From the NCBI RefSeq assembly GCF_900129855.1, contig NZ_LT670819.1:6510001-6574000 (forward strand): a DNA stretch of 64,000 bases, in the 5' to 3' direction. This document shows positions 18,023 through 27,632 of the stretch, one piece after another. Both the position numbers and the translations under genes were made by a program. This DNA is from Streptomyces sp. 3214.6. Its GTDB lineage: Bacteria > Actinomycetota > Actinomycetes > Streptomycetales > Streptomycetaceae. The notes under the pieces were generated by a model. The model saw only the letters and a program-made list of their open reading frames with translations, did not search any database and was not told where the DNA came from. Positions within the stretch are counted from its first letter, which is position 1. Every line of letters begins with the position of its first letter.

Positions 18023-19327
18023 TCAGCGGACGAGGGCGGCGCAGGGTGGCGGTTCGTCGCCGTCGGAGCGTGCCGTCTTGGTGTTCTCCGGGCTGCCGAG
18101 TGCGGTGCTGAGGGTGTCGATGGCGTCGTGCTGAAGTCGGAGCCTTACGTGGGCGTAGACGGTGGCGGTGACGCCGATGTGGGCGTGGCCGAGGAGTTCC
18201 TTGATCACGACGAGTTCGACGCCCTGTTCCAGGAGCAGGGTGGCGGTGGAGTGCCGCAGGTCGTGGAAGCGGATGCGGCGGAGGCCGGCCTTGCGGAGGA
18301 GCGCGATGAAGGTGCGGGTGAGGTTGGTTGGGTCGATCGGTCGGCCCTGCACCGTGGTGAACACGTGCCCGTCGTGCCGCGACGTGGTGCCTACGGCTTC
18401 CTGTTCGCGCTGCTGCTCATGGTGGAGCTTCAGCGACTGGACGCAGCGGGTGGGGAGAGCGATGCGGCGCTCGGACGCCCGCGTCTTGGTGGGCAGCGTT
18501 GTGAGCCCGCCTGCGGCGGTTCGCTGCAAGGTTCGGCGGATTGCGGCGGTGCCCGCGTCGAGGTCGAGGTCTTCCCAGCGCAGGCCGAGGAGTTCGCCCT
18601 TGCGGAGTCCGGTGTGGAGGGCGAGTTCGAACAGCGCGTGCAGCCGGTGGTCCTGGGCGGCGGTGAGGAACTGCCGGGCTTCTTCGGCGGTGAGGGGTTC
18701 GAAGCGTCGGGGGCGTCGGGTGCCGGTGCGGACGTTGCGGGCGACGTTGCGCGGGATCTCTTCCTCGCGGACGGCGTGTTCCAGGGCGGACTTGAGGACG
18801 GAGTGGATGTAGGTGAGCGTCAGCGGGGAGAGCAGCTTGTGGCAGCACTGGCCGGCGGCGCAGCAGCGGGGCTGGTCGCGCCGGGCGTCGATGCCGCGCG
18901 TGCAGCACTGGCAGGTGGTGCGGAGCTGGTTGAGCCAGGTTCGGACGTCCTTGGCGGTGAGTTTGGCCAGCTTCTTCTTGCCAAGGCCGGGGATGAGGTA
19001 CCGGTGGACGCAGGCGGTGTAGCGGGTGTGGGTGTTCTCGCGGAGGTGGTGGACGGTGACGTTCTCCAGCCAGTACGTCAGGTACGCGGCCACGCTGCCC
19101 TGCGCGGAGGGGACGGGGAGGCCACGGTTGCTGGCGGCGATCTTCTCGGTGAGCTTGGCCAGGGCTTCCTTGCGGGTGGTGCCGTAGACGCGAACACGGC
19201 GGCGGGTGTTGCCGGGGGCGAGGACGTATCCGGCGGCTTCCCAGCGGCTGTCCTTGCGCTGGTAGACGGTGCCGTCGCCGTTGGCTCGGGTGCGGCGGGA
19301 GGCGGGGGTGTCTCGGGGTGTGGTCAT
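18023..19327 (-). CDS. int: Site-specific tyrosine integrase of the AICE
   Basis: The 434-residue integrase cuts and joins att sites to insert or, with Xis, excise the element. The N-terminal part holds an AP2-like arm-binding segment (DGTVYQRKDSRWEAAGYV). A SAM-like core-binding domain (about 75-195) is interrupted by a Cys-rich insert (seven Cys between 139 and 162), as seen in pSAM2-type integrases and possibly metal-binding. The catalytic domain shows Arg242 (TGLRKGEL), His355-x-x-Arg358 (HDLRH), His381 (LLGHAHI) and nucleophile Tyr391 (TATVYAHV). All key residues are present. Its ATG overlaps the xis stop by one base. The last codons abut the left att repeat. Confidence 0.95.
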   Translation of the reverse strand: MTTPRDTPASRRTRANGDGTVYQRKDSRWEAAGYVLAPGNTRRRVRVYGTTRKEALAKLTEKIAASNRGLPVPSAQGSVAAYLTYWLENVTVHHLRENTHTRYTACVHRYLIPGLGKKKLAKLTAKDVRTWLNQLRTTCQCCTRGIDARRDQPRCCAAGQCCHKLLSPLTLTYIHSVLKSALEHAVREEEIPRNVARNVRTGTRRPRRFEPLTAEEARQFLTAAQDHRLHALFELALHTGLRKGELLGLRWEDLDLDAGTAAIRRTLQRTAAGGLTTLPTKTRASERRIALPTRCVQSLKLHHEQQREQEAVGTTSRHDGHVFTTVQGRPIDPTNLTRTFIALLRKAGLRRIRFHDLRHSTATLLLEQGVELVVIKELLGHAHIGVTATVYAHVRLRLQHDAIDTLSTALGSPENTKTARSDGDEPPPCAALVR

Positions 19328-19550
19328 CAGGCGGCGGCTTCCTGTTCGAGGCGGGTGCGAATGAAGTCGGTGAGGGCGTGGGCGGGGATGCGGCGGGCGC
19401 GGCCGAGGGTGATTGAGGCGAGCTGGCGGGTGCGGAGCAGGTCGTAGACGGCGGAGCGGCCGAGCTGGAGGCGGGCCATGACCTGGGGCACGGTCAGCAG
19501 CTCTTCCGGCGTATTCAGTCCCCGCCGGGGTGGGGCGGGTTCCTGTGCGT

Positions 19551-19554
<4 letters not shown>
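19327..19554 (-). CDS. xis: Excisionase / helix-turn-helix protein of the AICE
   Basis: The 75-residue protein has a MerR-like winged helix of the AlpA/BldC excisionase type: ELLTVPQVMARLQLGRSAVY, DLLRTRQLASITLGRARRI, then AHALTDFIRTRLEQEAAA. It bends att DNA and shifts integrase toward excision. The ATG at 19554 overlaps the stop of the replication gene by four bases, and its stop overlaps the int start. The order rep-xis-int as one transcript is that of pSAM2. Confidence 0.9.
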
Positions 19555-20999
<1,445 letters not shown>

Positions 21000-21151
21000 T
21001 CGGGGCGTGTCCCTTCTGTCGGGTGTGTGGCCCCGAGCAGTAACCGGCCGTGGATATGGGCGTGTTGGTGCTGCTCGGGGCATGGCGAGCCAGGCCCATC
21101 GGGTGGGCGTGGGGTTCAGGGAGAGGAGTTCCGGCCGGTGGCCGGGGTGGC

Positions 21152-21913
21152 TCAGAGCTGAGCGAGGGCGGCGGTGGCCACCGGCAGGGCGACGCCCATG
21201 CGGGTTGCAAGCTGGGCGGCGGTGACCGGCGCTCCGTGCTCGGCTTGGTGGGTGTCCGCGATGCGCCGCGCCGCACTCAGCAGTGCGGCGGGCAGGGCCG
21301 GGCGGGAGCCGGTGGCAGGCGTCTTGGCGAGGGCCGGGGCGGGCGCGGGGTCGGGCACCTCGATCACGGCAGGCACCTCGGCCCGTGGCAGCGCAGGTGT
21401 CGCGGCGGGGACCGGCTCAGGGGCCGGGGACGCCGTCTCGGGAGCGGGCGCGGAGGTGGGCACCGGCTCAGCGATGGGCGCGGGGGTATCTGTGTTGGCG
21501 TCCTCCAGGTGTGCGGCGGTGTGGAAGTGGGCGAGGAAGGCAGGGCCGACGTGGCCCCAGCCCAGGAGCAGGAGCGGGGCGACGGTATCCAGACAGGCCC
21601 GGCCGTAGCGTCCGGTCAGCAGTGGCTCGGCGGTGTTCAGCGCGAGGGTGAGCAGCCCGCACAGGTGCAGCAGCCGGGTGCTGGCTTTCAGGTCGTGCCC
21701 GGGGACGCCGCGCAGGGCCAGGAAGCGCAGCGCGACCAGGAGCCCGACGACGGACAGGTCCACCATGGGCGCGATCAGCGGCGCAATCGGGCGCGGGACG
21801 CCCAGCCGCAGGGCCAGCGCCCAGACGTTGCCGAAGGAGAAGACGAAGGCCAGGGCCGCGATGACCGCCATGACCACGGTCACGATGCGCCGGGTGAACC
21901 GTTCCTCCGCCAT
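21152..21913 (-). CDS. DUF2637 membrane protein, SpdB2-like spread protein
   Basis: The 253-residue protein has four predicted membrane spans in the first 130 residues: TVVMAVIAALAFVFSFGNVW, PLIAPMVDLSVVGLLVALRF, LLHLCGLLTLALNTAEPLLT and a segment around VAPLLLLGWGHVGPAFLAHF. A Pro/Ala linker (about 145-205) leads to a C-terminal helix-turn-helix-like end (RRIADTHQAEHGAPVTAAQL). DUF2637 proteins lie beside TraB in Streptomyces plasmids and AICEs and are linked to intramycelial spread of the element. A good GAGGAGG site precedes the ATG. TraB is 37 bases upstream. Confidence 0.85.
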   Translation of the reverse strand: MAEERFTRRIVTVVMAVIAALAFVFSFGNVWALALRLGVPRPIAPLIAPMVDLSVVGLLVALRFLALRGVPGHDLKASTRLLHLCGLLTLALNTAEPLLTGRYGRACLDTVAPLLLLGWGHVGPAFLAHFHTAAHLEDANTDTPAPIAEPVPTSAPAPETASPAPEPVPAATPALPRAEVPAVIEVPDPAPAPALAKTPATGSRPALPAALLSAARRIADTHQAEHGAPVTAAQLATRMGVALPVATAALAQL

Positions 21914-21950
21914 GCGCGGAACCTCCTCTCAAGGCGTGGAGTCAGGGCAT

Positions 21951-23366
21951 TCAGGGCTTGGACAGGCTGACGGCCGGACCGTCCAGCCCGTCGTCGCCGG
22001 GGTTCGTGTGGCCGGTGGTGTCGAGGAGGGCGTCCAGGCACAGGGCGGGGTCGGCGGTCAGGTGGGAGGTGGCTTCCGCGATATGGGCAGCGTCGGCGTC
22101 GGAGACGTACGGGGTGCGGATGCGGGTGTAGCCGGGGCGGCCCTGCATCGCCATCACCGCGACCCCGACATAGGCGGGGTCCTGCAAGGTGACCGGGCTG
22201 GCGTCGGGCCAGTTGCGGATGTCGTCACCGAGTGCGGCCACCGCGGCTTCCACCGTCTTCTGCGCGAACGACAGCCCGACCGGACACACGTCGCGGATGA
22301 AGGTCGGGATGGCATCCCCGGTGGTCTTCTGGCTGATCAGGATCACCAGGATGCCGACGCTGCGGCCCTTCTTGACCAGGTCCTCCACCAGCCGGGCGTT
22401 CTCCGCCGTCAGTGCGGCCAGACGTTTCGTCTCGGCGTCGCTGCCCTTGTACTCGCGGAAGAACGTGTGCGCCTCATCGATGAGGACCACGGTGAGCGGC
22501 CACAGCCGCGAGGGGCCGACGTGCCACATGTTTTTCACGCCCAGCACGTCACGGATCACCGACGACCGCCGCCGACGCAGCGCCACCAGGCGCTTGAACA
22601 GCGCGTTCGCCTCGTCCAGGTCGTCACCGCAGAACGCGAACATCCGCTTGACCAGATCCGCGTAGTCGCCCTCTGAGGCCCGCGACACCTTCCCGTCGAA
22701 GCCCACGAACTGCACGGCCGCCGACGGCGCGAGGTCACAGACGAACTTGTTCACCGCCGAGGTCTTGCCCGCACCCGGGGTGCCGGCCACGGTTACCCCG
22801 GGCACGTTCGCCAAGGACACGCACACCGGCGCCGCATACTCGTCCACCCCCAACTCCCACCGCGACACCTCCTCCAGCGGGCGGCCGGTGGGACGGTGCT
22901 CGGTCGGCGTGGTCAACGGGTCGGAGCGCACGCCACGGATCACCACGCGACCGGGCCCGTCCGGCAGGACCGAGACCCGCGTGCACCGCCAGGCGTCGGC
23001 CAGGAACCGCGCCGCCTTCTGGTACTCCTCCAACCCCACCTGAGGCAGCGTCCTGGCCCGCACGATCACACCGAACCGGTCCGGCTTCACCTTGATCCTG
23101 GGAGTCAGCACCCGAGGGGCCAGCGCGGGGCCGTCCTTCTGCGCGGTGATCTGCGCGAGCAGACCCGGTGTCTTGTCGGTGACCGTCAGCCCGGCCATCC
23201 GAGCCAGGCGCACCCAGCCCCAGCGCACCCAAACGGCCTGCCGCATACTGACCCGCGTGCCCCGGTCGGCCCGCACGTAGCGGATCACGACCAGCAGCAG
23301 CGTCACACTGACCAGCATGGCCGCGACCAGCAGCGCATCCGGTCCGTAATCCGTCACGGCTTCCAT
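21951..23366 (-). CDS. traB: FtsK/SpoIIIE-type DNA translocase TraB (conjugative transfer)
   Basis: The 471-residue hexameric-motor candidate moves the excised double-stranded element into the recipient hypha. One N-terminal membrane anchor (DALLVAAMLVSVTLLLVVIR) is followed by a linker domain and the ATPase. Walker A is GTPGAGKT (residues 195-202), Walker B is LTVVLIDEAH (291-300), and a sensor-like LVILISQKTT follows. The C-terminal region (from about 400) is where related TraB proteins carry the helix that reads 8-bp clt repeats. The ATG is one base after the stop of the small upstream gene, with GAGGGGGAC as ribosome site, so the two are coupled. It is probably repressed by the GntR-type regulator at 24071, as with KorSA in pSAM2 (inference). 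Confidence 0.92.
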   Translation of the reverse strand: MEAVTDYGPDALLVAAMLVSVTLLLVVIRYVRADRGTRVSMRQAVWVRWGWVRLARMAGLTVTDKTPGLLAQITAQKDGPALAPRVLTPRIKVKPDRFGVIVRARTLPQVGLEEYQKAARFLADAWRCTRVSVLPDGPGRVVIRGVRSDPLTTPTEHRPTGRPLEEVSRWELGVDEYAAPVCVSLANVPGVTVAGTPGAGKTSAVNKFVCDLAPSAAVQFVGFDGKVSRASEGDYADLVKRMFAFCGDDLDEANALFKRLVALRRRRSSVIRDVLGVKNMWHVGPSRLWPLTVVLIDEAHTFFREYKGSDAETKRLAALTAENARLVEDLVKKGRSVGILVILISQKTTGDAIPTFIRDVCPVGLSFAQKTVEAAVAALGDDIRNWPDASPVTLQDPAYVGVAVMAMQGRPGYTRIRTPYVSDADAAHIAEATSHLTADPALCLDALLDTTGHTNPGDDGLDGPAVSLSKP

Positions 23367-23367
23367 G

Positions 23368-23550
23368 TCAGTCCCCCTCGGTCTCGGATATCAGGCGGAG
23401 GACGTCGGCCAAGTCCAGCCCGGCCGCGTCCGCCGGGGTTAGGCCGAGCACCGCGCCGGAGGTGGCGAACGTCGCCTTGCTCTCAGTGCCCGGCAGAGGC
23501 AGCAGCACAAGCAGCTCCCGCTGCGGACCCCGGTTGTCGAGGCCGGTCAC
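23368..23550 (-). CDS. Small AICE protein of unknown function between regulator and traB
   Basis: The 60-residue frame starts at a GTG (23550) that overlaps the stop of the upstream gene by four bases (GTGA). It ends one base before the traB start. The sequence begins VTGLDNRGPQRELLVLLPLP and ends DLADVLRLISETEGD. It is acidic at the end and has no membrane span or motif. Tight coupling on both sides is the main support that it is translated. Confidence 0.7.
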   Translation of the reverse strand: MTGLDNRGPQRELLVLLPLPGTESKATFATSGAVLGLTPADAAGLDLADVLRLISETEGD

Positions 23551-23900
23551 TGGGCCGCCTCCGCCGTGACCAGCTCCAGGCGGGCGGCGCGGTAGGCGAC
23601 GCCGTCGGAGAGCTGACCGTTGAAGATCCGCGCCCACGGGGTGGCGATCAGCTCCACAGGCCGGACCATCACGCCCGGCTTCAGTCCACCCGCGAGGCCC
23701 GTCTCCGGGACCGTGATCTTCAGGACCTCGGCCCGGCCGTCCTCCATGAGCATCACGGTCACGGTGTACAGCGACGCGCCGGTCTCCCGGTCGGTGGCGA
23801 CCTCCCCGGTCTGCTGGTCCTTGATCTTCAGTACCGGCTCGGTGCCCGCGATGCACACCGCCGACGGCAGCAGAGCAACACGGATTCGAGACATGGCCAT
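23547..23900 (-). CDS. SCO3933-like regulatory protein of the AICE
   Basis: The 117-residue protein opens the tra/rep operon. It has a beta-rich, OB-like pattern: MSRIRVALLPSAVCIAG, VATDRETGASLYTVTVMLME, DGRAEVLKITVPETGLAGGL, VRPVELIATPWARIFNG, SDGVAYRAARLELV. This matches the small SCO3933-type proteins found upstream of traB in Streptomyces elements. They are annotated as regulators or single-strand-binding-like proteins on weak evidence. The start is ATG 23900, with a second ATG at 23894. Confidence 0.7.
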   Translation of the reverse strand: MAMSRIRVALLPSAVCIAGTEPVLKIKDQQTGEVATDRETGASLYTVTVMLMEDGRAEVLKITVPETGLAGGLKPGVMVRPVELIATPWARIFNGQLSDGVAYRAARLELVTAEAAQ

Positions 23901-23991
23901 GCCATCACATCCTCGTCGTTCGAGATGGAGCCGCTTGATCGACTCGACACGACCATAACCGCACGCCCGCTACACCCGCAACACTCGATTC

Positions 23992-24001
23992 GTATCGATA
24001 C
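23992..24001. promoter_or_regulatory. Candidate operator between the tra operon and the GntR gene
   Basis: GTATCGATAC is a perfect 10-bp palindrome within an AT-richer stretch (acactcgattc to gatacacc). It lies in the 170-bp divergent gap between the tra/rep operon and the GntR-type gene. GntR proteins bind such dyads, so it is a candidate site for the adjacent regulator. No binding evidence is available. Confidence 0.45.
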
Positions 24002-24070
24002 ACCTACGCGTCTCGGACGCAGGGGTGGCCGGGTATGCCGTGGGTGCTGGTCCGCCGCTACCCTCGTGTC

Positions 24071-24937
24071 ATGACGCTGCCCCTGGACCAGGACCCCCGG
24101 CCGCCGTACGTGCAGGCCGCCGACGTCCTACGCGCCGCCATCCGTGACGGCGAGCTGCGTCCGGGCGAGCGACTGCCCTCCGCACGCGAGCTGCAACGGC
24201 GCTTCGGAATCGCGAGTTCGACAGTCCAGAACGCCCTGCGCCTGCTCAAAGAGGAGGGGCTGATCTACTCCGTCCTGGGGCGGGGCAGCTACGTGCGCGC
24301 CCACGACGGCGAGCCCGAGCCAGAAGGGGAAGAGGCCGCCGCCAGTGAGTCTGACCCCGCATACGTCGGACTCGGTGACCTTCGGCGGGGATGGCAGGTG
24401 GCACCCACCGACGACCCCCGCCCCCCCTACGTGCAGACCGCGGACGCACTCCGCCAGCAGATCCAGGACGGCCGGCTCGTACCAGGAGCCAAGCTCCCCT
24501 CCGCCCGCGAGCTGCAACAGCAGTTCGGCATCGCCAACTCCACCGCGCAGAACGCCCTGCGGCTACTCAAGGACGAGGGGCTGATCTACTCGGTCCAGGG
24601 CCGGGGCGTGTTCGTCCGCCAGCTCAGCCCGCACGACCAGTTCCTCAAGCGCTACCACGAGATGCTTGACAAGTCTGCGGCCCAGCGCCGCGCGGACGAA
24701 GAGGCCGTACGCCTCAGCGGCAAGACCGACGATGAAGTCGCCGCCGAACTGGAGGCCGCCGAGGAACGCTTCGCGAAGGCCAGCGTCGAATTCGAAGCCG
24801 CCACAGCCCACCGCGACGCGATGCGAGCCGTCATGGAGCAACGCAAGCGCCTCAGCGGCGACTGCACCCCCGAGGAGAAGGCCGCCAAGGCCCAACTCCT
24901 GCGCGACAGACTTGCCGAAGGCCGACGCCGACGCTGA
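24071..24937 (+). CDS. GntR-family regulator with two tandem winged helices
   Basis: The 288-residue protein starts at ATG 24071 (MTLPLDQDPRPPYVQ). It carries two nearly identical GntR DNA-binding domains. The first runs from DPRPPYVQAADVLRAAIRDG to GLIYSVLGRGSYVR, the second from DPRPPYVQTADALRQQIQDG to GLIYSVQGRGVFVR. They are about 120 residues apart and joined by an acidic linker (EPEPEGEEAAASE). A long coiled-coil tail (EEAVRLSGKTDDEVAAELEA to the Arg-rich end) replaces the usual effector domain. KorSA-like GntR repressors control transfer in pSAM2-type elements and normally have one such domain. Here the duplication could let one chain hold two half sites. It is transcribed away from the tra operon. 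Confidence 0.88.
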   Translation: MTLPLDQDPRPPYVQAADVLRAAIRDGELRPGERLPSARELQRRFGIASSTVQNALRLLKEEGLIYSVLGRGSYVRAHDGEPEPEGEEAAASESDPAYVGLGDLRRGWQVAPTDDPRPPYVQTADALRQQIQDGRLVPGAKLPSARELQQQFGIANSTAQNALRLLKDEGLIYSVQGRGVFVRQLSPHDQFLKRYHEMLDKSAAQRRADEEAVRLSGKTDDEVAAELEAAEERFAKASVEFEAATAHRDAMRAVMEQRKRLSGDCTPEEKAAKAQLLRDRLAEGRRRR

Positions 24938-25537
24938 CCCCGAACCACGCCACGGCGTAGCAGCAAGGGGTTGACTTCCGGAGAGCTGTTCAAAGTTTCT
25001 TTACTTGATCAAGGGCGTCCCGCTGACGCGGACCGCCGCGCGCCGGCGGCCGGTGGCCGCCGCCCGCTCCTGTCTGCCGCCCCGCTGGCGACGGCCTCCG
25101 ACCACTCGGCGCGCAGAGCCCGGGAGCATAGGCCGGACTGCCAACCGAAAGCCCCGCTGTCCGACCGCTCAGCAGCCGACCGGCCGGGCATCCGAGAGGC
25201 CGTCCGGCACGCTCGTACCGTGCGGCGTCAGTATCCCGGCGGTGCTGTCGTCCGGAACGCCAGTCGTGGTGCCTGGCTGGGGCCGTGACGATGGAGATAA
25301 CTGGGCTGATGCCGGTGCGGGGTTGAGCGAGACACACGTGACGGGTGATCGGGCGGCATGCCCGCCATCGTGGCTGACTTTCTGGGGCTGAGGCCAGAAC
25401 CTCACGGTCATGGGCGCGGCGCGCACGTGAAGGCCCGTCCCCGCCGAGGCTGACGAGGACGGGGGAGCCTCAATCAGTTACGCCCGGTAGGGACGGGAGT
25501 CGGGTGGGGCAGCGCGGTACCCGGGCGAGCAGGGTGG
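24938..25537. other. 600-bp AICE interval without a convincing gene
   Basis: Open frames here are short, overlap on both strands and match no family I know. A hairpin with CCCGTCC (25434-25440) and GGACGGG (25457-25463) would suit termination of the minus-strand gene ending at 25538. GGCATGCC inside the GC-rich part (about 25354-25361) is a small palindrome. In related elements such intervals can hold the replication origin or the clt transfer locus, but I see no clear 8-bp repeat series to support that. Confidence 0.4.
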
Positions 25538-25774
25538 TCAGGTCTGCCGCCAGGCTCGCCAGGGCCGGGTGATGATCTCCCGGTAGGTGTGGTGGGACGG
25601 GTTCTGGCCGCAGTGCCGCAGCACCCAGTTCTGCGGTTCGGTGAAGTCCTCGCTTGCCGGGGACGTCTCGCCGTCCACGGCACACTGCATCGCGTACAGG
25701 ACCGGCTCCGCGTCCGGCTCGCAGTCAGGCTGGAGAGTCCAGCTCTCGTAACGGAGGACCGAGCGAGGGGTCAC
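25538..25774 (-). CDS. Small DUF7848-like protein
   Basis: The 78-residue protein starts at GTG 25774 and overlaps the stop of the upstream gene by four bases. It reads VTPRSVLRYESWTLQPDCEP, then MQCAVDGETSPASEDFTEPQ, NWVLRHCGQNPSHHTYREII and TRPWRAW. The Cys/His content (CAVDGE, RHCGQNPSHHTYRE) resembles a reduced zinc-ribbon and matches the pattern of small Streptomyces proteins usually paired with the gene upstream. Function is unknown. Confidence 0.7.
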   Translation of the reverse strand: MTPRSVLRYESWTLQPDCEPDAEPVLYAMQCAVDGETSPASEDFTEPQNWVLRHCGQNPSHHTYREIITRPWRAWRQT

Positions 25775-26013
25775 CGTCCCCACCTCCGGTTGGCCACGGC
25801 CACCTTGGCGCTCAGCTCCTCGGACGGGGTCGGTGGACGTACGTCCTCGGGCGGCACGTCCCACTCCCGGCCACCGCGTGGCGGCCGGAGCTGCACGTAC
25901 GGCCCGACATGCCCCATCACCACGCCCACCTTGCCGTTCCGCCGGTCGACCGCCACGGCGCCCACACTGGGCGAGGGGGTGCACTGGACCGCGTCAGAAT
26001 TGCGGTCCGTCAT
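25771..26013 (-). CDS. Small conserved Streptomyces protein, function unknown
   Basis: The 80-residue protein starts at ATG 26013 (MTDRNSDAVQCTPSPSVGAV). The core VDRRNGKVGVVMGHVGPYVQ followed by LRPPRGGREWDVPPEDVRP is an SH3-like beta pattern. It recurs in many Streptomyces proteins located beside XRE/DUF397 or AICE cargo genes. It is coupled to the DUF7848-like gene by a GTGA overlap and transcribed divergently from the XRE gene at 26269. No function is known to me. Confidence 0.7.
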   Translation of the reverse strand: MTDRNSDAVQCTPSPSVGAVAVDRRNGKVGVVMGHVGPYVQLRPPRGGREWDVPPEDVRPPTPSEELSAKVAVANRRWGR

Positions 26014-26268
26014 CGTGACCACCCCGGCAAGGCGGTCCGCGACCGGGCATCCAGTCGCAGGGCGGGAACATAAGGGGTGGCGTACTTTCGCACGTAGACG
26101 CTCCTCAGCGGCGTGAATCCGTGCCCCTGGGCCTGTCGGTGCCGCAGGGTCGGCACCGATCCTCACGCCGGTCGCCAGGACGAAGGAACCTCCACCAAAC
26201 CCCACTCCGGGACGTCCCGCACCATGTAGAACGTCCCTAGTGCCGTCCTGAGACGAAGGGGGAGACTC

Positions 26269-27015
26269 ATGCCGAACGAAAGACTACGAGCCGTCATGTC
26301 GGCGGGAGGCTGGACGTACGCCGCCCTAGCTCAGGAAGTCGAGGTCGACCCCAAGTCGGTCGAGCGCTGGGTGAACCGCGGGCGCACGCCACGCCGGACC
26401 ACAGCCCTCCAGGCGGCCCGAGCCCTGGGAGAAGACGTGCACGCACTCTGGCCGGCGCTCCGCCAGGCCCGCCCCGCCCGCGCCATCAGCCCCGAACTGG
26501 TCGCGCTCTACGAGCAGCGGGCCGACATCCCCGCCTCGACGTTCACCGACCTGATGGCCCAGGCCCGGGAGCGGATCGACATTCTCGTGTACGCGGCCGT
26601 CTTCCTCCACGAGGCGTACCCTCGGCTGAACGAACTCCTCACCGAACGCGCCGCCGAAGGCTGCACCGTCCGCATCGCGATCGGGGACGCCGCCAGCGAC
26701 AACGTCCAAGCCCGCGGCCAGGAGGAGCGGTTCGGCCACGGCATCGAATCCCGCTGCCGTCTCGCCCTCATGCACTACAGGCCGCTCACCGGCAGCCCCG
26801 GCATCGAGGTCCGCACCCACGGCACCACTCTCTACAACTCCCTCTACCGCGCCGACGACCAGCAACTCGTCAACGCCCATGTCTGGGGCGTCAACGCGTA
26901 CGCCGCCCCCGTGTGGCATCTTCGGCGACATGAGACAGGCGGCATGTTCGATACCTATGCCGAGAGCTTCGACGCGGTGTGGGCGACGGCGACGCCCGTA
27001 CGAGAGGAAGGCTGA
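26269..27015 (+). CDS. XRE-type helix-turn-helix protein with DUF5919 domain
   Basis: The 248-residue protein has an N-terminal HTH (LRAVMSAGGWTYAALAQEVE, VDPKSVERWVNRGRTPRRTT). It is followed by the DUF5919 region, which looks like one half of a phospholipase-D-type fold (ERIDILVYAAVFLHEAYPRL, VRIAIGDAASDNV, RTHGTTLYNSLYRADDQQLV). No HxK catalytic motif is obvious, so a binding or sensing role is more likely than hydrolysis. A GGGGGAG site precedes the ATG. The Nudix gene follows two bases after the stop. This pair is frequent as AICE cargo. Confidence 0.85.
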   Translation: MPNERLRAVMSAGGWTYAALAQEVEVDPKSVERWVNRGRTPRRTTALQAARALGEDVHALWPALRQARPARAISPELVALYEQRADIPASTFTDLMAQARERIDILVYAAVFLHEAYPRLNELLTERAAEGCTVRIAIGDAASDNVQARGQEERFGHGIESRCRLALMHYRPLTGSPGIEVRTHGTTLYNSLYRADDQQLVNAHVWGVNAYAAPVWHLRRHETGGMFDTYAESFDAVWATATPVREEG

Positions 27016-27017
27016 TC

Positions 27018-27488
27018 GTGGCCCGCACCGAGTACTACGACGACCCGAACGCCCCCAAGCCGAACAGCATGGTCGTCGCCGCCTCCGCCGTCGTCACCGA
27101 CGACCACGGCCGCATCCTCCTCCAGCGCCGCCGCGACAACGACCTGTGGGCGCTACCCGGCGGAGGCATGGACCTCACCGACTCCCTGCCAGGCACGGCC
27201 GTCCGCGAAGTCAAAGAAGAGACCGGCCTGGACGTCGAGATCACCGGCCTGGTCGGCACCTACACCGACCCGAAACACATCATCGCCTACACCGACGGCG
27301 AGGTCCGCCGCCAGTTCAACGTCTGCTTCACCGCCCGCATCACCGGCGGCCAGCTGGCAATCTCCGACGAGTCCACCGAGCTCCGGTTCGTACCGCCCGA
27401 AGAGATCGAGCAACTGCCGATGCACCACACCCAACAGCTCAGGCTCCAGCACTTCCTGGAACAGCGCGAGAAGCCGTACCTGGGCTGA
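27018..27488 (+). CDS. Nudix hydrolase at the right end of the AICE
   Basis: The 156-residue protein starts at GTG 27018. The Nudix box is GGGMDLTDSLPGTAVREVKE followed by ETGLDV. The core REVKEETGL is complete, while the first conserved Glu of the box is Asp. Family members hydrolyse nucleoside diphosphates linked to another group. In pSAM2 the Nudix-like protein Pra acts as a replication activator, so a role in element maintenance is plausible. It is coupled to the DUF5919 gene. The right att repeat begins seven bases after its stop. Confidence 0.9.
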   Translation: MARTEYYDDPNAPKPNSMVVAASAVVTDDHGRILLQRRRDNDLWALPGGGMDLTDSLPGTAVREVKEETGLDVEITGLVGTYTDPKHIIAYTDGEVRRQFNVCFTARITGGQLAISDESTELRFVPPEEIEQLPMHHTQQLRLQHFLEQREKPYLG

Positions 27489-27494
27489 ACCGGC

Positions 27495-27517
27495 TGACGG
27501 CAGTAGCTGACGGCAAC
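27495..27517. repeat. Right attachment-site repeat of the AICE (attR)
   Basis: The site reads TGACGGCAGTAG-C-TGACGGCAAC, one mismatch from the left copy at 17999-18021. It lies directly after the Nudix gene. From here to 27607 the DNA holds only a CCTGC/GCAGG hairpin (27576-27591) and no gene. Confidence 0.75.
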
Positions 27518-27606
27518 AACCCCGCACAACCACGGACCCCCACGCACGTTACCGGACCAGCAAATCGCGCTTGACCTGCATAAAAGCAGGTACAGGCGTC
27601 CGCGTA

Positions 27607-27632
27607 GCACACGTACTATGTGCTGGCGGGCG
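27607..27632 (+). repeat. Hint 3'-end homology block, displaced copy 1
   Basis: These 26 bases are identical to 16951-16976 in the RHS gene. A TAG (27605-27607) stands directly before the homology in the matching frame, so the fragment is cut off from any Hint domain. It continues as GATPVLVHN, in frame with an HNH-like toxin tip. Confidence 0.9.

Noticed and set aside
25005..25391. 128-codon frame in the AICE interval
   Set aside because: It is Arg/Pro-rich, overlaps equally long frames on the other strand, and has no ribosome site or family pattern.
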